Origin: Patiria pectinifera
Lineage: Eukaryota; Echinodermata; Asteroidea; Valvatida; Asterinidae
Assembly (NCBI GenBank): GCA_029964075.1
Contig: CM057144.1
Span: forward strand, 10,873,281 to 10,937,280
Length of the DNA stretch: 64,000 bases
Direction of reading: 5' to 3'
In this document: positions 9,501 through 24,500 of the stretch, one piece after another
Layout of the letters: the number at the start of each line of letters is the position of its first letter
Position numbering within the stretch: position 1 is the stretch's first letter
Notes under the pieces: generated by a model
The model's input: only the letters and a program-made list of their open reading frames with translations
Databases searched by the model: none
What the model was told of the DNA's origin: nothing
Translations under genes and position numbers: made by a program

Positions 9501-12500
9501 ATGTGTTGGCATTTTGGCAACAGAACTTACATGTAGTAAAGCTGCTTCGTCTGGTTGATGCATTAAAATTTGACGTGGCCCATCCAATTTATTTTTGACG
9601 TTGGTTCTTATCATATCCCATGGGCGTTACATGTGGAGGCGAAATTACAGGCTGCTGCAGTGGCCATTGGAATCAGTGTAGCATGTACATGTACAAATGA
9701 AAAACTTCCACCTTAGCTAGGAGAAAGTACTCACAATTGTTGAGATAGTTTTCGTATTGTTTGTATTCTGTATGCTTATTTTTAAAAGATGAATCTTGAG
9801 TACTCTTTGGTTATTTAGTGCTCTGTTGTGTACTGATGGAATAAACTGTTCTTTTTTTCTTTTGAATACTGTAAGTCAGTTCATTAATCCAAATGGAGCT
9901 GTCCCTTTTCGAATAATTGGGTATTCGATTATTTGAAACTGTGATTGACCAAATATTTGAGACACTCTGATCGTGTTTTTACGCACCAGCTGCAACTGCC
10001 TTATGTGCCAGTCAAAAGTTGCATGCAAAGCACGCCAGCAAAAATTTGTGTGAGGCGAGCCATATAATGGGCCACTGGAGTGCTTTGCAGTATTTTATAA
10101 CTGTCACTTGATGGTTTTAGCATGTTAAAATGATACAAACAGTGAAATGCTGTCGACCCAGCAAAGTTACCGCCAACAAAAAAGTGGCATCTGACAATAA
10201 AGCATCTGTAGGCAGTCCTTCATTTAAAGAAAATCCAGGAGAGCTATAAATCGCCATTCTCAAGGAGCGCTTCTATAAATCGCATCTTAAAAAAAACAGG
10301 TAAAAAACGGGTAAACTTATTTTTTGTTTTTTTTTTTTGTTAAGTTTTTGTTTTTATTTGACATAAGGTTTTTTGCATAATGCTACACATAGTTTACAGC
10401 CACATTTGTTTTTTGCACTGTAAGATTTGGTTTTGGTATTGTTTAAAAACTAACTAAATTTAAATTAATAAAAGGTAAAACTACTTAAAAGGCTTTCATT
10501 TTTAATACAGTTGTCAGTTGGTTTTGCTCTTGCTTTGACTTGTTATACTTGACTTGATTATAACAAAAAATAAAGCAACTGAATATTTGCTTTCAGATTC
10601 GTTAAAAATATATGAAAGTTTCAGCCTGAACTATTTCAAGTTGTATTACTGAATCTATACAAAAATGCTCAAAATGGACACAAAATGACACAAGTTTTAT
10701 CGAAAATATCTGCCGTCGATATCTTAAAAATAATGAAAATCTTAAAAAAATAAAAAAATATATACAATTATGCCATATATACACAATGCTAGTCACGACA
10801 AGAAACTGCTCGCAACGTAGAAAACTTCTAGGAGATGAACTGTGTGTGGTGAACTGTGTGTTTTTAAGAATATAGACACGTTTACCGGAGGTACTCTTTG
10901 AAGTTTCACACTTCACCATTCAGTAAAACTTCCTCAAAATAAAATTAATAAAAACAAATACATACACAGACAGAGATCAAGTTCTGTGAGAGAAGCTGCA
11001 AAGATCGTCCTTCTCAATCGTTCTTTTCTCTTTTGTTTTACGATGTCTATTCCGTCCGGTCTGCACGTCCGGTCTGCACGGGCAGCGCTGTGCTGCATGC
11101 ATTGACTCATTACATTGCACCATTGGTTATTCATCACATTTTGCCTTCATTGGGCCTTCACGCGCAGCGGCGCGGGGGGAACCAGTCATTGCTGCACGCG
11201 CCGGCTGCTGGGGCAGTGTTTTTGGGCGGCGCCTCCCATGCATGCAGCGCTATGCCATATTGTGCACGTACGTACACGAACACACGATCTTTACACACGA
11301 CACGACAGCTGCTCATTTTTTGTTTTTTTAGCTCATTTTGCATATTAATCCAGCGGCATATATTATTACAACGAAAAAAACGTACGAAAAGACTTGAACT
11401 CTTTCCTTTTTAAACTTCCCGTCCTTGACGTTTCTCCCTTGGATTTTTCTGAGGAGCGCTATTTTTGGCGCTCCTTCGAGACAGTCGAGGAGTGCAGTAG
11501 GAGCGCCTGCGCGATCGCGCTCCTTAAAAATGAAGGACTGTGTAGGCGTGCATACTTTTTTTTTCTCTTCGAATATTCAAACCGACAAAAAGCTATTTGA
11601 ATATTTTGTCAAAAATTGAATATTTGTATAAAATATATTCGATTTTCGGGTCAGCTCCATAATCCAACTTGTGTTCACACAATAACAGTTGGACTGATTT
11701 TCCTTTGGGATGGATATTCTTCCCATAAAATGGTAATTATGTTCGTGAAGTTACATGTTCAGACAGTTCTTAAAATACTACAATATATTCCTCCCCCCCC
11801 CCCCAACTCAAAAAAAAATCTTTGTTTTACACATGTACGCTAATTGTGTAAAGTAATTGTAAAAAATTGATTATACAAGTTTAATGCAGGCATGAGGTTT
11901 TTCCGATTTTTTGAATCTGAGAAAAAGACATCAGAATAGAAAGTAATACCACTTTCAGACCTTTCATCCAATTTTCAGACTTTTTCTTAAATTGACAATC
12001 TCATCCATGTGAATGTCTAATTACATAGTAGTACACGTACATGTACATGTAGTACAAAAGGGACGGGAAATACACACTTTGGATCTTAACTTTATTTGAT
12101 AGAATGTTCCAGGTGGATTTTGTGAAAGATTTGGGACTTGGAAACTTGGATTAGTATGTGTACCGGTATGTATATGTGTACATGTACACGTATGCACTAC
12201 AATACATGTGTTGTAGTTGTGCACATATTCATGGTGTATTCTATACAGACTTCACTACCTTGTTTGGGCATTAAGTGCTGCGACACAATAATAATACATG
12301 TACATGTATAACGCATGGTTGATCTACCCATGGAGGAAGAAAATCCATGATCTACCGTAGCACTCTGTGCATGTCAATCAATCAAACAGTCAGCTTAGAA
12401 TCAAATCTGGATCATGTTAGGAATCTCTTATAATCAGTGCTTTTGTTGTCAGAATTTTGTGCCATGTGGGTGACCAGCAGGAAATGAAATACATGTACAT

Positions 12501-15500
12501 GTACATGTATACTATGTATACATTTGTATACATTCACATACATGTCCACGCATGTACATGTACATTTACAGTACATGTTCTCAGTAACACGTACAATTAC
12601 ACATGTATAGCACTGTAGTAGTACACATGTACACGTTATGTAGGCCTACATTACATTACTGTGGTACACATGTACACGTATACATGTACATTGTGTAGAT
12701 TGCATCTCACATGAACTATACCAGTACATGTTTACAAAATATCCATGTTTTTGTTTACACTCTTCAGTCTACACAGTCAATTACATGTACCGTACATGTT
12801 AGTTCAAAAATATGTCAGTGGTTTAGTGAACAATGCAGGGCCTTTTCAGGTTCAGACAGGGACTTAAGATTCATAAATAAACATATGTAGGGCTACATGT
12901 ACTGGAAAAAAAATTGATTAAAGTTAAAATTTTAGGACGTGTTAAAAAATATACCATTTGTACCTGCCATGAGGTGCATTTTGGAAGGTTCGGGAAAAGT
13001 TCTTGCAAAAATCATCTTGTGGTTAGATTTGATGCCCATTTATGTGGTTTTTTTTAGAGCTTAAAATAAGGAAATATCTTTGAATGGTAATCCGTCCTTC
13101 AGTTGTCATAATATTATCACAAGTTTCCCAGTTTTGATTTGACCAGGACTTTCCTTGAGGATATCAGGATATTTGCTGTTTGTATAAAAAACAGAGGGAT
13201 GAGCTAAACTCACACGCAGACAAAAAGTCTGAACTTTTGAAAGCAGAAATAACAAGATTGATATCATTTTATTTGTCCTTGATAACATTTTTGCTAATGG
13301 GTGTCATAACTTGTGTGCATAGTTTGTGTTAGGTCAAAAAAAAATAGTTCTCATTTCCTACCTACCCTATTCTGACAGCCCCTACCCTAATTTTTTTTTA
13401 TGGGAAAAATGAGAAAAAACACCCAAAACTATCAATTTCTACCTTTTACCCTTGACTACATGCAGACGTCTCCATATGATCGTACAAAAAAAAATTGCCA
13501 AAAAAAAAATTCCCTACCTACTTTGTACCTACCCTATTTTCAAATGTTGATTTAATCGGAAGCAGAACTTTTTTTTTTTTTGGCCTTATCTAACAAATCT
13601 GCCTTTAGCAATCCCAAATTGTGACTTTGTTCCTTGTGATAAATCTTGTACTTAATGCAATGCACCTTGCCTTGATGGTTATCAGATGGGGATAATCATA
13701 ACCCTGATTTAACAGCTCATTAAAAGGGGATCAAATGCCATTGCACAGATAAAACACATTAGCAGCAGGCATCAGATAGCCATGTCTGTGTGAATCATAC
13801 ACATGGAATGTTCTATCAGGAACATGTTCATGGATATTGTACTGTACATGTTCACATAATGAACATACATGTTGCACATGTAAATGTGTGTAAAAGCGCA
13901 TGAATGTATACATTTTGGCGTACATGTACATTATCATTAATATTGTCAATGAGTGCCATGCCCTACATGTGCGTACATGTTACAATGTACATCATCATGT
14001 ATGTAAATCAAGTAAATGTACATGGCTGCATTCAACATACAAAAATGCATCCACATTATGTGAACATATTGTAACATACATGTGTGTACATGTACATACA
14101 TGTACATGTAATACGTGTATGTAATTTTGAACTGTGCACGAAAATGTAAATGAATGCATGTCATATCGAACCATGTCTATTTGTGGTGACTATGCACCAT
14201 TTGTCATAATTAACCACAAAGCCTACACGTACATGTATGAGTACATGTCACTCTGTCACATACATACATGTACGCACGTACGTGTACATTGTATCATAGG
14301 CTCATGGATGATTATGCTGACTTTGATGTACATGTACGTGTACATCTACATGTACATGCACATGTACTTTGAAGGTGCGCCCACAGTACATGTACATGTA
14401 CATGTACATGTATGCATGTGTCCATAACGTCATGCAGTTTGTAATATTAGATGTACTAACATATTTAAATGTACAGTACATGTACCGGTACGTGTACATG
14501 TACATGTAACTTTGTCTGCCAGTGCCACGTTCTAAGAAGGGAGCCCTCTGTTGATCGGATTTGTTCACTGAATGCTTACTGCACACAGACCATAGTACAG
14601 CACACTGTAATCATTGTGTCTGTCTCTTTTGTATACCATACCAAAGATGAAACTTTTCTTTGTTGTGTCCCATGCAGTGATTGCTCTTACTCGTAGGTTT
14701 ACAACCAAAAACCGTGAAGATGACTGAAGGATCATTGTGAGAATCCTGTTCACATTTCTCGATGATGAGTGGATAAACTGGACTTTCCTTTGACACCCTG
14801 TGAATCACCGTTTGAGAGAGAGGTCTAAAAATACTCCCATGGACAACATATACGTGGCATTTGACCCGGTTCTTACGGGTGTATATCACAGAATTATACA
14901 ATGATATATTCCACTACGCTCTAATAGAAGTCATCTTAAACCTCATTTCGTCTTCAAATATTACTTGTGAACAGCTCTTGTCATTGAAAATCATGACAGT
15001 GAATTCTTGTCTTGATATGTGATGTGTCCAACTGTCTGTACCACGATCCCACAGAGTTCCTCCCAGTGCCACAGAAAGTGTCTGTCATTGTATCATTGTC
15101 ATCAACCTTCATGAATCACCAGATTGTCGCTTGCAAAACCACTAAGTACCTGGTACTAGTTTTAATTCTTACTGATTATAAACCGATGGGTTCCTCATTC
15201 TTGTACTAGTACTAGGGGTGTGCATCAGAGCTGGGTACCTGGGTACCCGAGTACCCGACTGCTGATATCCAGAACCAGCTCCAGATTATGGGACCGGGTA
15301 GCCGTAACCAACTTAACAAATTATTTAAGAACTTCTCAGACAATGAAAGGTGCGGAATTTTCACAATGAATATCAGGCTACATGGAAGTCCAAAACAAAA
15401 TTTCACATTTTTTTAAATTTTTTTTTTTACAGATGACGCTAGCGTAAAGCTACATGTATGAAGCCCTTCAGACACTGCCAATATTCACACTGTTAAGTTT

Positions 15501-18500
15501 TGTTAAGGACTAGAGTTCCTGACAATAGAGGGAATTTACCAGGTTGCGTTTTGTTGTCATCTTCAGTTTTGATGAGACTGTCTTTTACGGGTACCCGGAT
15601 ACCCATGTTTTACTTCAGTAGGGTAACTGGTCCTCCCCGTACTACCCGTAAATTCACACCTCTAACTTAATAGCACTGTAGCTCGGAAGTCGGAAGATAT
15701 TAAGACGCTAAAAAATTGTTTAGTTTTTAGAGGTGGGATGAAGATTCAGCCTGGCATTACACGTCAAACACATGATATCAAGCAAATGTTGAAAACCTTG
15801 TCCACATTTTGCCCCGGGTGGGATTCTAACCCAGTGCACTGTGGCAAACTGAAATCCTACTTTAGTGTACATGTGTTGTGTACTTTACTCCAAATCAAGA
15901 AATCTTTTTATAGATCAAGGTTGCACATTACAATTTGCAAATGTCAAAGTGTCCAGCGTTTTTTTTTTTTTTTTTAATGATTTGAAAGGGATTTGGGGTT
16001 AACCTTGAGCTAGTGAGCCTCAAACTTGTGGGTTCTGATTCAGTTCAGAAGCGGCCTGATGAACTTTAAGACTAACTGAGTTTGACTGTGGTGTTCCTTT
16101 TTGTACAAGGAAACTGACATTTTGTTTTTCTTGGAAACCGGGCAAATCTCAGATCAAATTGTGATGTCTAGTTTCCTAAAATACTGTCAGAGTTCTCCAG
16201 ATGATTGGTTTGACAGAGCTGCAGAACTGTGAGAAAGAGCTGCAAGCTCTTTTGAAAAAAAAATGCCATCTAAAAAAAAAATTAAATTAGGTTTTGCCCT
16301 TCACCGACGTATAAAAAACCTACATGTAATTTGATTTACATCACCCCCGACGCCAAATATCATGTTATGAAACAAAAATTAGTGTCAAATTCATTTTACT
16401 TCTGACACTTTTGCATGAACATTTGCAAGAGAAAAATTCAAGTCAATTACAAATCAAATAAGAAATAAATCTGAACAATGAACAATGAACAATGGTAAAG
16501 GAATGCCTTTGTCACAGGAGATTTTAATAATCTTTGATTGACATGTGATCATGTCGACATCATGCCAATTTTTAACTGTATTCCTCAACTTGTAAGGCCA
16601 AAATAAAAATGGTTCTGCTTTGATTACATGGCATTCAAAAAAAGGGTAGGTAGATAGGGAATTTTTTTTTGGGGGGGGGCCATTTTTGTGTGTGTACAAT
16701 CATATGGAGGCATCTGCATATGTAGTCAAGGGTAAAAGGTATAAAATGATGGTTTGGGGTGTTTTTTTCCTCATTTTTTCCCGTAAAAAAAAATTAAGTA
16801 GGGGCTGTCAGAATAGGGTAGGTAGGGAAACCGGAAGCGGAACTATTTTTTTTGGGGGGGGCCTAATCCCCATCTTGTAATCCCTACCACTATTCGGTTA
16901 TTACAATAGAAAAACTGTAATTACCCAATGAGTAGTCCCCAAGTTATGGGGATCAACTGTCAAATGTCACAACCTTTCTTTTTTTTTACAAATAACATGC
17001 CACTATTCATGGTATCAGTTTTTGATATGTGGTAAACCAGAAGTCATGAATATTCGTGAATGTCCCAGGCGAACTTTCACAGAGGTCAACGTGACATGAC
17101 CTGTTGTGTTTAGGTCAGGGTACCCCCATGTTTTCACCCTGACATCATCACCTGTGTGGACTGTTGTTGTACGCCGTGTGTCTGCCTGTCTGCCCTCCAT
17201 CCTGCATGACTGCTTACTACTAACCCTGGTATTTTGACTATATCAACTTTGTCAGTGGCGGTAACGGTGATGCTGGTGGTCGCAGTGGGTTTGTCATGAA
17301 TGACTCCAGATCTGGTGTTTTTCTGTTTGAACTCGGTGGTCTAGAAAACGGAATTCCAGCGTCGTTGCACATGTATACATGACCGGTGATATTGTTGAGA
17401 GAGGGGTATACATGTAAATGTACCCCTATGCAAAGTCAAAATCACTGGACTGATTTGTTTTGCCAGCATTGAAAGGAGGAGCTTAGCGTTGCGCTTGCTT
17501 GCCCTCACCTTGGGCTTCAGTTCTGATAAAAAAAAAAAAGCTGGTGGAGGAATTCAATTGGTACAGCTTTGTTATTTAATCCCCAGCCCTGCTGTTTTCT
17601 GTTGGAGGCCTGTACAGATGAACACGTGTGCATGTGTGCGTGTCGGCAGGCAGACGATTGTTTTGGTACTTTCACAGCAGTGTTGGTGGTAGTTGCGGTG
17701 GGAGTCTGCAACTATTTTGCAGAGTTGCTTCAAGCTGACAAATGGCTGAGAAGATACACATACCGATACCTTCAACTCGGGTAGTTCCTGAACAAGTTAG
17801 CCACACCAGCATTGGATCTGTTTTCAACATTGCCCTCTATGAGTGTGTGTATTATGCCGACACTGATTGACACGAATAACCATTTGTTTTCGCCAGAAGT
17901 GATTTTTGCGTTCAGCTGCCATGCTTACTTGGAAAATCTGCTTTCCCCAGTTGAAAGTGCGGCATCAATCTTTGAGCTGAGAGAAACGTGGCAAGTGGAA
18001 AAGTGTTGAGGATTGGGTCCATTACTTCACCCATTGTGCCAAGACACGGGCAATTTATGTGTGGAGCTCGCCGAAGGTGTTGCTCGCTGGATGATGTAAC
18101 ACGAGTCAGATTTACAAGAATTGGATCTGTGGGACGTAAAAACTTACAGTCGACACTGGACAATTGAGGAGGTTTACTGGCTCTCCGTACTGGACTTTTT
18201 GGATAAGTTGACAAGTCTCTGTAAAGGTGACAACTGTCTCCATTGGTTTTACCCAAAAAAGTCCAATGTGAACACAGCTTTACTTGCTACTTGCCATCTT
18301 CAAAAAACTATGTTCGTGGAGCAACTGACAAAGATTGTCAATGTCATGGAAGTCTTGTGTTATCCCCATGTCTCCAATATATGTAGGATATGTCATGTTT
18401 ACATGTGCAAAAACATGTAGGCCTCTGTTCAGCTTTTTTGTTCGCCATGAATAATATTAAGAGAATCCACATAAATGTAACACCTGAAGATTATTTTGTA

Positions 18501-21500
18501 ATTTTTTGAGCAGAGACCCGTGTCATGTTAGTTACAATAAATGCCTCTCAGATGGACCACAGATACGTCCATGCACACACACATCGTTAAAGTTGTTGCA
18601 CAAACAGGAACATGGATTAACACCACGAGTGCTTTGACAAGCTTCATCTCTTGAGAGCCTAGTTGTCCTCCTCGGATACATTGTGCCCAATCTTTGGCTC
18701 TTGTTATCTTCCCTGCCGCACACCGAAACATTGGGTCAACTCACCCCTCCGTTACCCCCTCGGGTCACCCATGAGGATTCTCCTACATTGTGAGTCACCA
18801 AGGGGTACCACCGCAATGAAGTGCTGCCTGTGTTCTTGCACCACCAGCCCCCTCGACCTGGGGCAAGGAAAGAAGACGTCTTACTTTTTTGATTGTGAGT
18901 TTCAGTTTCTATGCCGGGTGCTTTGTTACAAAGGAAACTACAATATTAAAGCGTGATTAGCAGTTAGCACAGAATGTGTACAAGCTGCTGTGTTGACATA
19001 GCAGATCTAATTAGGATTTGGTTGGTCTGTTTTTTGAGTGTTTTTATAATTTCTTTGTGCCATCTCCTTGGAATTTACTGCTGGGACAGTTCAAACCCTC
19101 TAAAATAGCCCCTCCTCCCTCCCCCCCCCCAAAAAAAAAACCCTGTTCAAAGAACTTGACAATAATCCAACAGGCAATTGGCTACCAGTTAAGTTTACAA
19201 CTGTTGTCTAGTATGGTGTTGCCAATAGCATTTTTGTATGCCCTAGGGGAACATTAATGATACTGTACAAGTTTGTGTTGTAATTTTAAGCACTCATACG
19301 TGTACACTGTATATGTTTTGGTTAAACTTACAATGTATGAGTGCCAACATCTCTTTATATCATTGTGACTTTTTAAAATATGTTGAATAATAATCTTGTG
19401 TACATGACCTAGTACGGTATACATGTACATGTATGTACACTTACTTAAATGTACATGTACATGTACATGTACACTATATGTACATGTATGGAAAGTACCG
19501 GTATGTTGTACATGCACTTTAAATGTGTACATGTACAAGTGGTATGATTTCATTTGGTCAAATTTCATGGCAAAAAATGACAGAATACAGAGTTAAAATG
19601 TTCCTTGAAAACATGGTATGTAAGTACCAATTAAAAATAATATTAATATTTTGTTTGCAAGTGTTTTGAGAAAAATATTTAAAGCAATTTTCAAGCTCTT
19701 TTTTTTCTGATCTTTTTGTTTTTTAGATGGCACACCCAAGACTAATGAAGAAACATTGGAAGAGAAAGAAAAACTGAAGTACTATGAGCAGGTATGTATG
19801 GATGCAAAACGGACTTGAAATCCTCGTAACATTGTCAAGAAGTAGGATATTTAATCCTTAAACTCTTTAAAAAAAAAACTCAAGGTAAAGACTAAAATGA
19901 ATTTGACTCCTAGTGCAAGTAGGCTTCAGTAAAGTCATGTTTTCTCTTTAAATTGAAAAAAAATTTAAGCTGTGATTAAATTCTAGTGTAATTTGTGGCA
20001 ATTACCTTTAAATTTTTACTTAATAGACTGAAAATGAAAATGAACGCATCAAAAAATCAGATGATACTGATGCTTTCTTAATTCCATATTAATTGACATA
20101 AACTTTCCGGTTTGTTTTGACAGGTTGTACAAGCGCTGCTGGAGTCTGAGAGAAAGCATGAGCAAGAATTGAGGTCGTTATTAACAACTTATTTAAGGCC
20201 CCTAGAATCAGCCAATATGTAAGTCAATCACGCTTTTAAAGGTTCTTTTATTGTGGTACTGAACTTTAAAATTCTGATTTAATTGGATTACAGTCTTTGT
20301 GGCCTTGCCTTCATTTTTTGAAGTTAGTTGTTATAGTTCCATGTCATGGATCAATTAACGTGGCCTAAACTTCAGTCATCCATGGCATACCTGGGTTTTT
20401 TTTGTCATAACACTCTTTCCTTCTCTGAGAATAGTAATTTTACAAACCCTTTTTCCCTCTCAATTTGTATATTTGACCCCTGAACCTCAGATCATACCGT
20501 TTGTAGCTTTTAGGGGTTGAACAAAAACAAGAGATTCATCTTTTCAGGGTCAAAAGCCAGAAATCGATAGAATGAACAAATAAACATCTTTAGTCTTGCC
20601 AGTGTCACCTTGTGTTTTGAAGAAAAAAAAATTATGTTGTCTTAAAAGGGAGAAAAAGTGCAAATTTTTCAGGAGGAAACAGTGTTATCGAACTGTGAGA
20701 CAGAAATCACAAGTTGAGAACCTGGGGCACAAAAATCCCATATTGATTTAAGTGGGGCTTTGAGAAACTGAAGGTAAACTTACATTATTCTTTTGGCTTC
20801 TGTTTTCATTTTTCTCGTCACCGTTTCTTTGTTCCTTGGATTTGTAGTCTTTTCTCAGTAAGGTTAGTTATTTAGTCATCAAACAATGCTTTGTTGGCTC
20901 AGGTGTAAACGTTGATTGATATTCATCGTGGCAAAATGTGAAAGGTGGTTGTGGCTTTCCTTTTCTTCTTGAAATGGAGGAAACATGCAGTTTTTGTGGC
21001 TTCGTGAAGGTAGTTGAGATATTTACTTTAGTGACCTTTTGAGGTTGCAGGGCGTGGACTTTTAATTCACCTGCTAAGGAGTAACAACAGCTTTTTTTAA
21101 TTTGCAAGAACCGAATTTGCACATTCTGTGTACCAAGTACAGTACATGTAATTATTACTTGTACAAATCACTATTTATAGTGACTTGACTTGACTTTCCT
21201 CAATTCTGCACAGATCATCCAAAACCACCAGTGGATTTTCGAGCTTAGGGTCGACAAAACATCAACTCCACTTCCAAATTTGGGACCAGCATTCCACCAC
21301 TGTTCATCCTTTAAGGAAGCGATCAACCATTTTAAACTTAACTTCTTTCTGACCTGTGTACCAGTTTTAAAAAAAAAAACTGAAATGTTTCTGTTTGTTT
21401 ATTTGTTGCCCTGTCAGCTTGTCAGCGAGCGACTTTACCCTGCTCTGCGGAAACATCGAGGAGCTGTTAACATTCCAGCAATCGCTGCTGGCGTCGCTAG

Positions 21501-24500
21501 AAGAAACCGCCAAGTGAGTCCAAACTAATTAGTCTTGAATTTCTTATTTTGAAAATAAGCACAGTTGTACATTTTTAATTAATGACATTGGCATGCAGTC
21601 TGTTTATTTGGATGTCTATAATTGTTTCATCTGTTCTATCACTTCAGAGATCAAATTATAGCACTTCGTAAAAGTCAAAAGTAACTAATTTCAAACACAA
21701 AAGTCAACGGTTCAAATACCATTCCAGTGAATGTCTCTCCTGAACCTAAATTTTATCTTAATGCAATACCTTTTCATAATTGTATTTTGTTTCAATGATA
21801 TAATAGCTAGTTGGTCAAGTAAATTTTGCTGGTCAAGTAAATCATTTGCTTTTTTCCTAACTGAACTTGAATACTAGACCACACAAACTAAAAGAAATAG
21901 AAATACCTGTAAAAGTATAAAGTCATTTTACTACATGTACCATTCCAAAAAAAAGCGTCGTCACAGAACATGTACATGTGCGGTAGGCATGTACCCTACC
22001 ATAATGTACATATAATACCTTGACTTTGTGGTTCCACCCACATGTACTGAACACCCAGTATGGCGTCTGGGACATTGGCGAGGTGCCAGACCTATGAGTA
22101 ATATCTTATACACTGGACGGCGGAACCAGTCTGATCACCGTCTCCTGCATTGTGGTATACATGTACATGTATGTACATTGGCGTAATTCCACACATGTTC
22201 CTCTGTGCATCCTGAAGGTCACGGCGTAATTCCAGACCCAAACTCTAATTTCTTCCCCAGCGACAAGCCGTTTCCGCCGTTATCAAACTTCTGAGAGCTT
22301 CTAAATGGAATCCTCTCATAACCCTTTTCCTTCCACTCTGTTTCCCAATTCAGAGAAAAAAACGGTAGAATTTTAAGGGATAACCTCAGTATTATTTTAC
22401 TAAATTTGTAGAAAACAAAGTCTAAAGTTTGGGAATTTAGGTTTGGGTGGTGTAAATTTTGATGTTTGGTTTTGCTGGCCAGTCAACTATGGCAGGCTCA
22501 TTGCATGAGTATTTTAAGCTTAAGTTGTCTGCTCTTGCGAGCAAGAGGTCATGGGTTCGAGTCCTACATAAACATTAAACCAGCTTGACCATGCATTATA
22601 TACAAACAAGTATGCAATTTTTTCCTTAGATCATCTGATTTCTTTGATTTTCTCTTCACACTCGTGCCATTAAAAAATTTTAAACACTGTATAAAGTCTT
22701 ATAAAGCTTGGAATTTCATCTTCTTTTGTTACATTCATATGCGTAATTCTAACAAAATATTGGTGAAGGACAAAACTAAATAGTAAATACTGAAATCTCA
22801 GTTTATATAGAAATTGCTTTAGAGTAAAACTTTGAGCTGAAAATATTTTTCTCCTATAAATCTGCGTACTTAGTTCAAAATTCAGTCAAGAAGCTTGCAT
22901 GTGACAAATACATGCAATTGTCTTTCGCTAAGTGTATGTACATGTATTTGTGTTGAGCCAATTTCTCTAATCTGAACAAATATCGGTGCTTAGAAAATAT
23001 CCACAAAATTGCTTACACAGGAATGGACTTTTGAAAAAAGGTAAAGTTTTTTTAGGCTTTCTGTCAGAAAAATACTTAAACTAAAATGTTCAGTGTACCG
23101 CTACTGTGCGCTACATGTACCCATCACAGTTCAATGAACTCTGTGATAAAAGCAGTTTTATTGTTGGCAGTTAGTCACCAAAGGCTGGGCACCACATCCT
23201 TAACTTTGTTGTTTACATGTTACACCTCATTGGGCAGTCTGGTTACCACATTGGTGATCTTGTTTATACCACAGTGCTTGTTTGTTTACTGTATGTTCTG
23301 TGAAAAAAACAGTTAGTCAGAGACCACACAATACCCAAACCTGAAAGTGGTGGCTTGCTCTATGCTTAAACGATTGGATAATTTACATACATGAGTGCAT
23401 GCATAGGATACTTGTTCTGTTGTTGTGGGGACTACACATGAGTGAGTTGTCCCATGAAACTATGGGGACCAAAGACACTGTGGGGACAGCAGAAAGTCCC
23501 CATAACTCGGTCCTAATTTGCCTAACAATAAAAAACTTCCCCGCAACGCGGTGACGGCCCGCCCACATGTACATGTACACAATGTATTTGGCATGATGTA
23601 CTACGGTATGAATGTGCACATTTCTGAGAAGTTTGAAAATAGTTAACATAGAAATAGGTCTTACAATGTCATTGTGAGGTACACAGTTGACATTTGGAGC
23701 ATTTACATGTACAGGTACTGGTACAAGGATTTCAATTCGGGCGATTCACAATGCATTGCGCCACCAAGAGTTTGCCACGGAGAGTCCATTTTTCAAGTTT
23801 ACGGTCGACAAAACATGGCCCATTTGAATGAGTGTCAGTAGACAACTTGAGCTAATTTGTTATAGATTGGGGCATAGCGTTCTGCCGCCTTACAAAAAAC
23901 ACCATATTGATAACAAGAAAAGAAAAGGGCAAACAGACCCTCGAATAATACGCTTCCAAAACTACTGACCGGAAAAACTAACAATTTCAAATGTCCCGCG
24001 CTGCGAATTTGTCGACTATCTCCCACAATGCACTGCGAAAAATGAACTCGCCGTGGCAAACTCTTGGTGGCGCACTGCATTGTGAATCGCCCGAATTGAT
24101 TTGATATAAAACATCATTTACAAGGCCAAATGTTTCCAGTTTCAAATGAATCTTACACATGTATTTTCCCGAGTGATTTACAGTTGTTACATGTACTTGC
24201 TCCTACAAAATGATCCTTCAATATTTTTTTTCCATTAAAGTGTTCAGATGAGTTTCCCTTCCCTCAGTGCACATTCTGTGACGGCTGAAAAGTTGACGCC
24301 GATTTATTATCACAAGAATGCAAATGTGAAGCAAATGTGGCATCAGGAAACTTTCGATGCAAATTTCCACGGAGTTGACACGCGTTTGACTTTTATGAAT
24401 TCGCTGAGTGAAAACTTGCTGTGATGTCATGAATTTGTGTAAAATTTTGATCAATTTTATAGTACTTTTGCCGGAGCAGTTATTGTGTCTAGTCTCATCA

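Noticed and set aside
10602..11600. Several ORFs inside the hAT-like element as transposase
   Set aside because: No RNase-H or zinc-finger motif seen, and the frames are short and lysine/phenylalanine-rich from AT-rich DNA.
13900..14590. Overlapping plus- and minus-strand ORFs rich in Tyr, Met, His, Val and Cys
   Set aside because: Translations of the self-complementary TACATG microsatellite.
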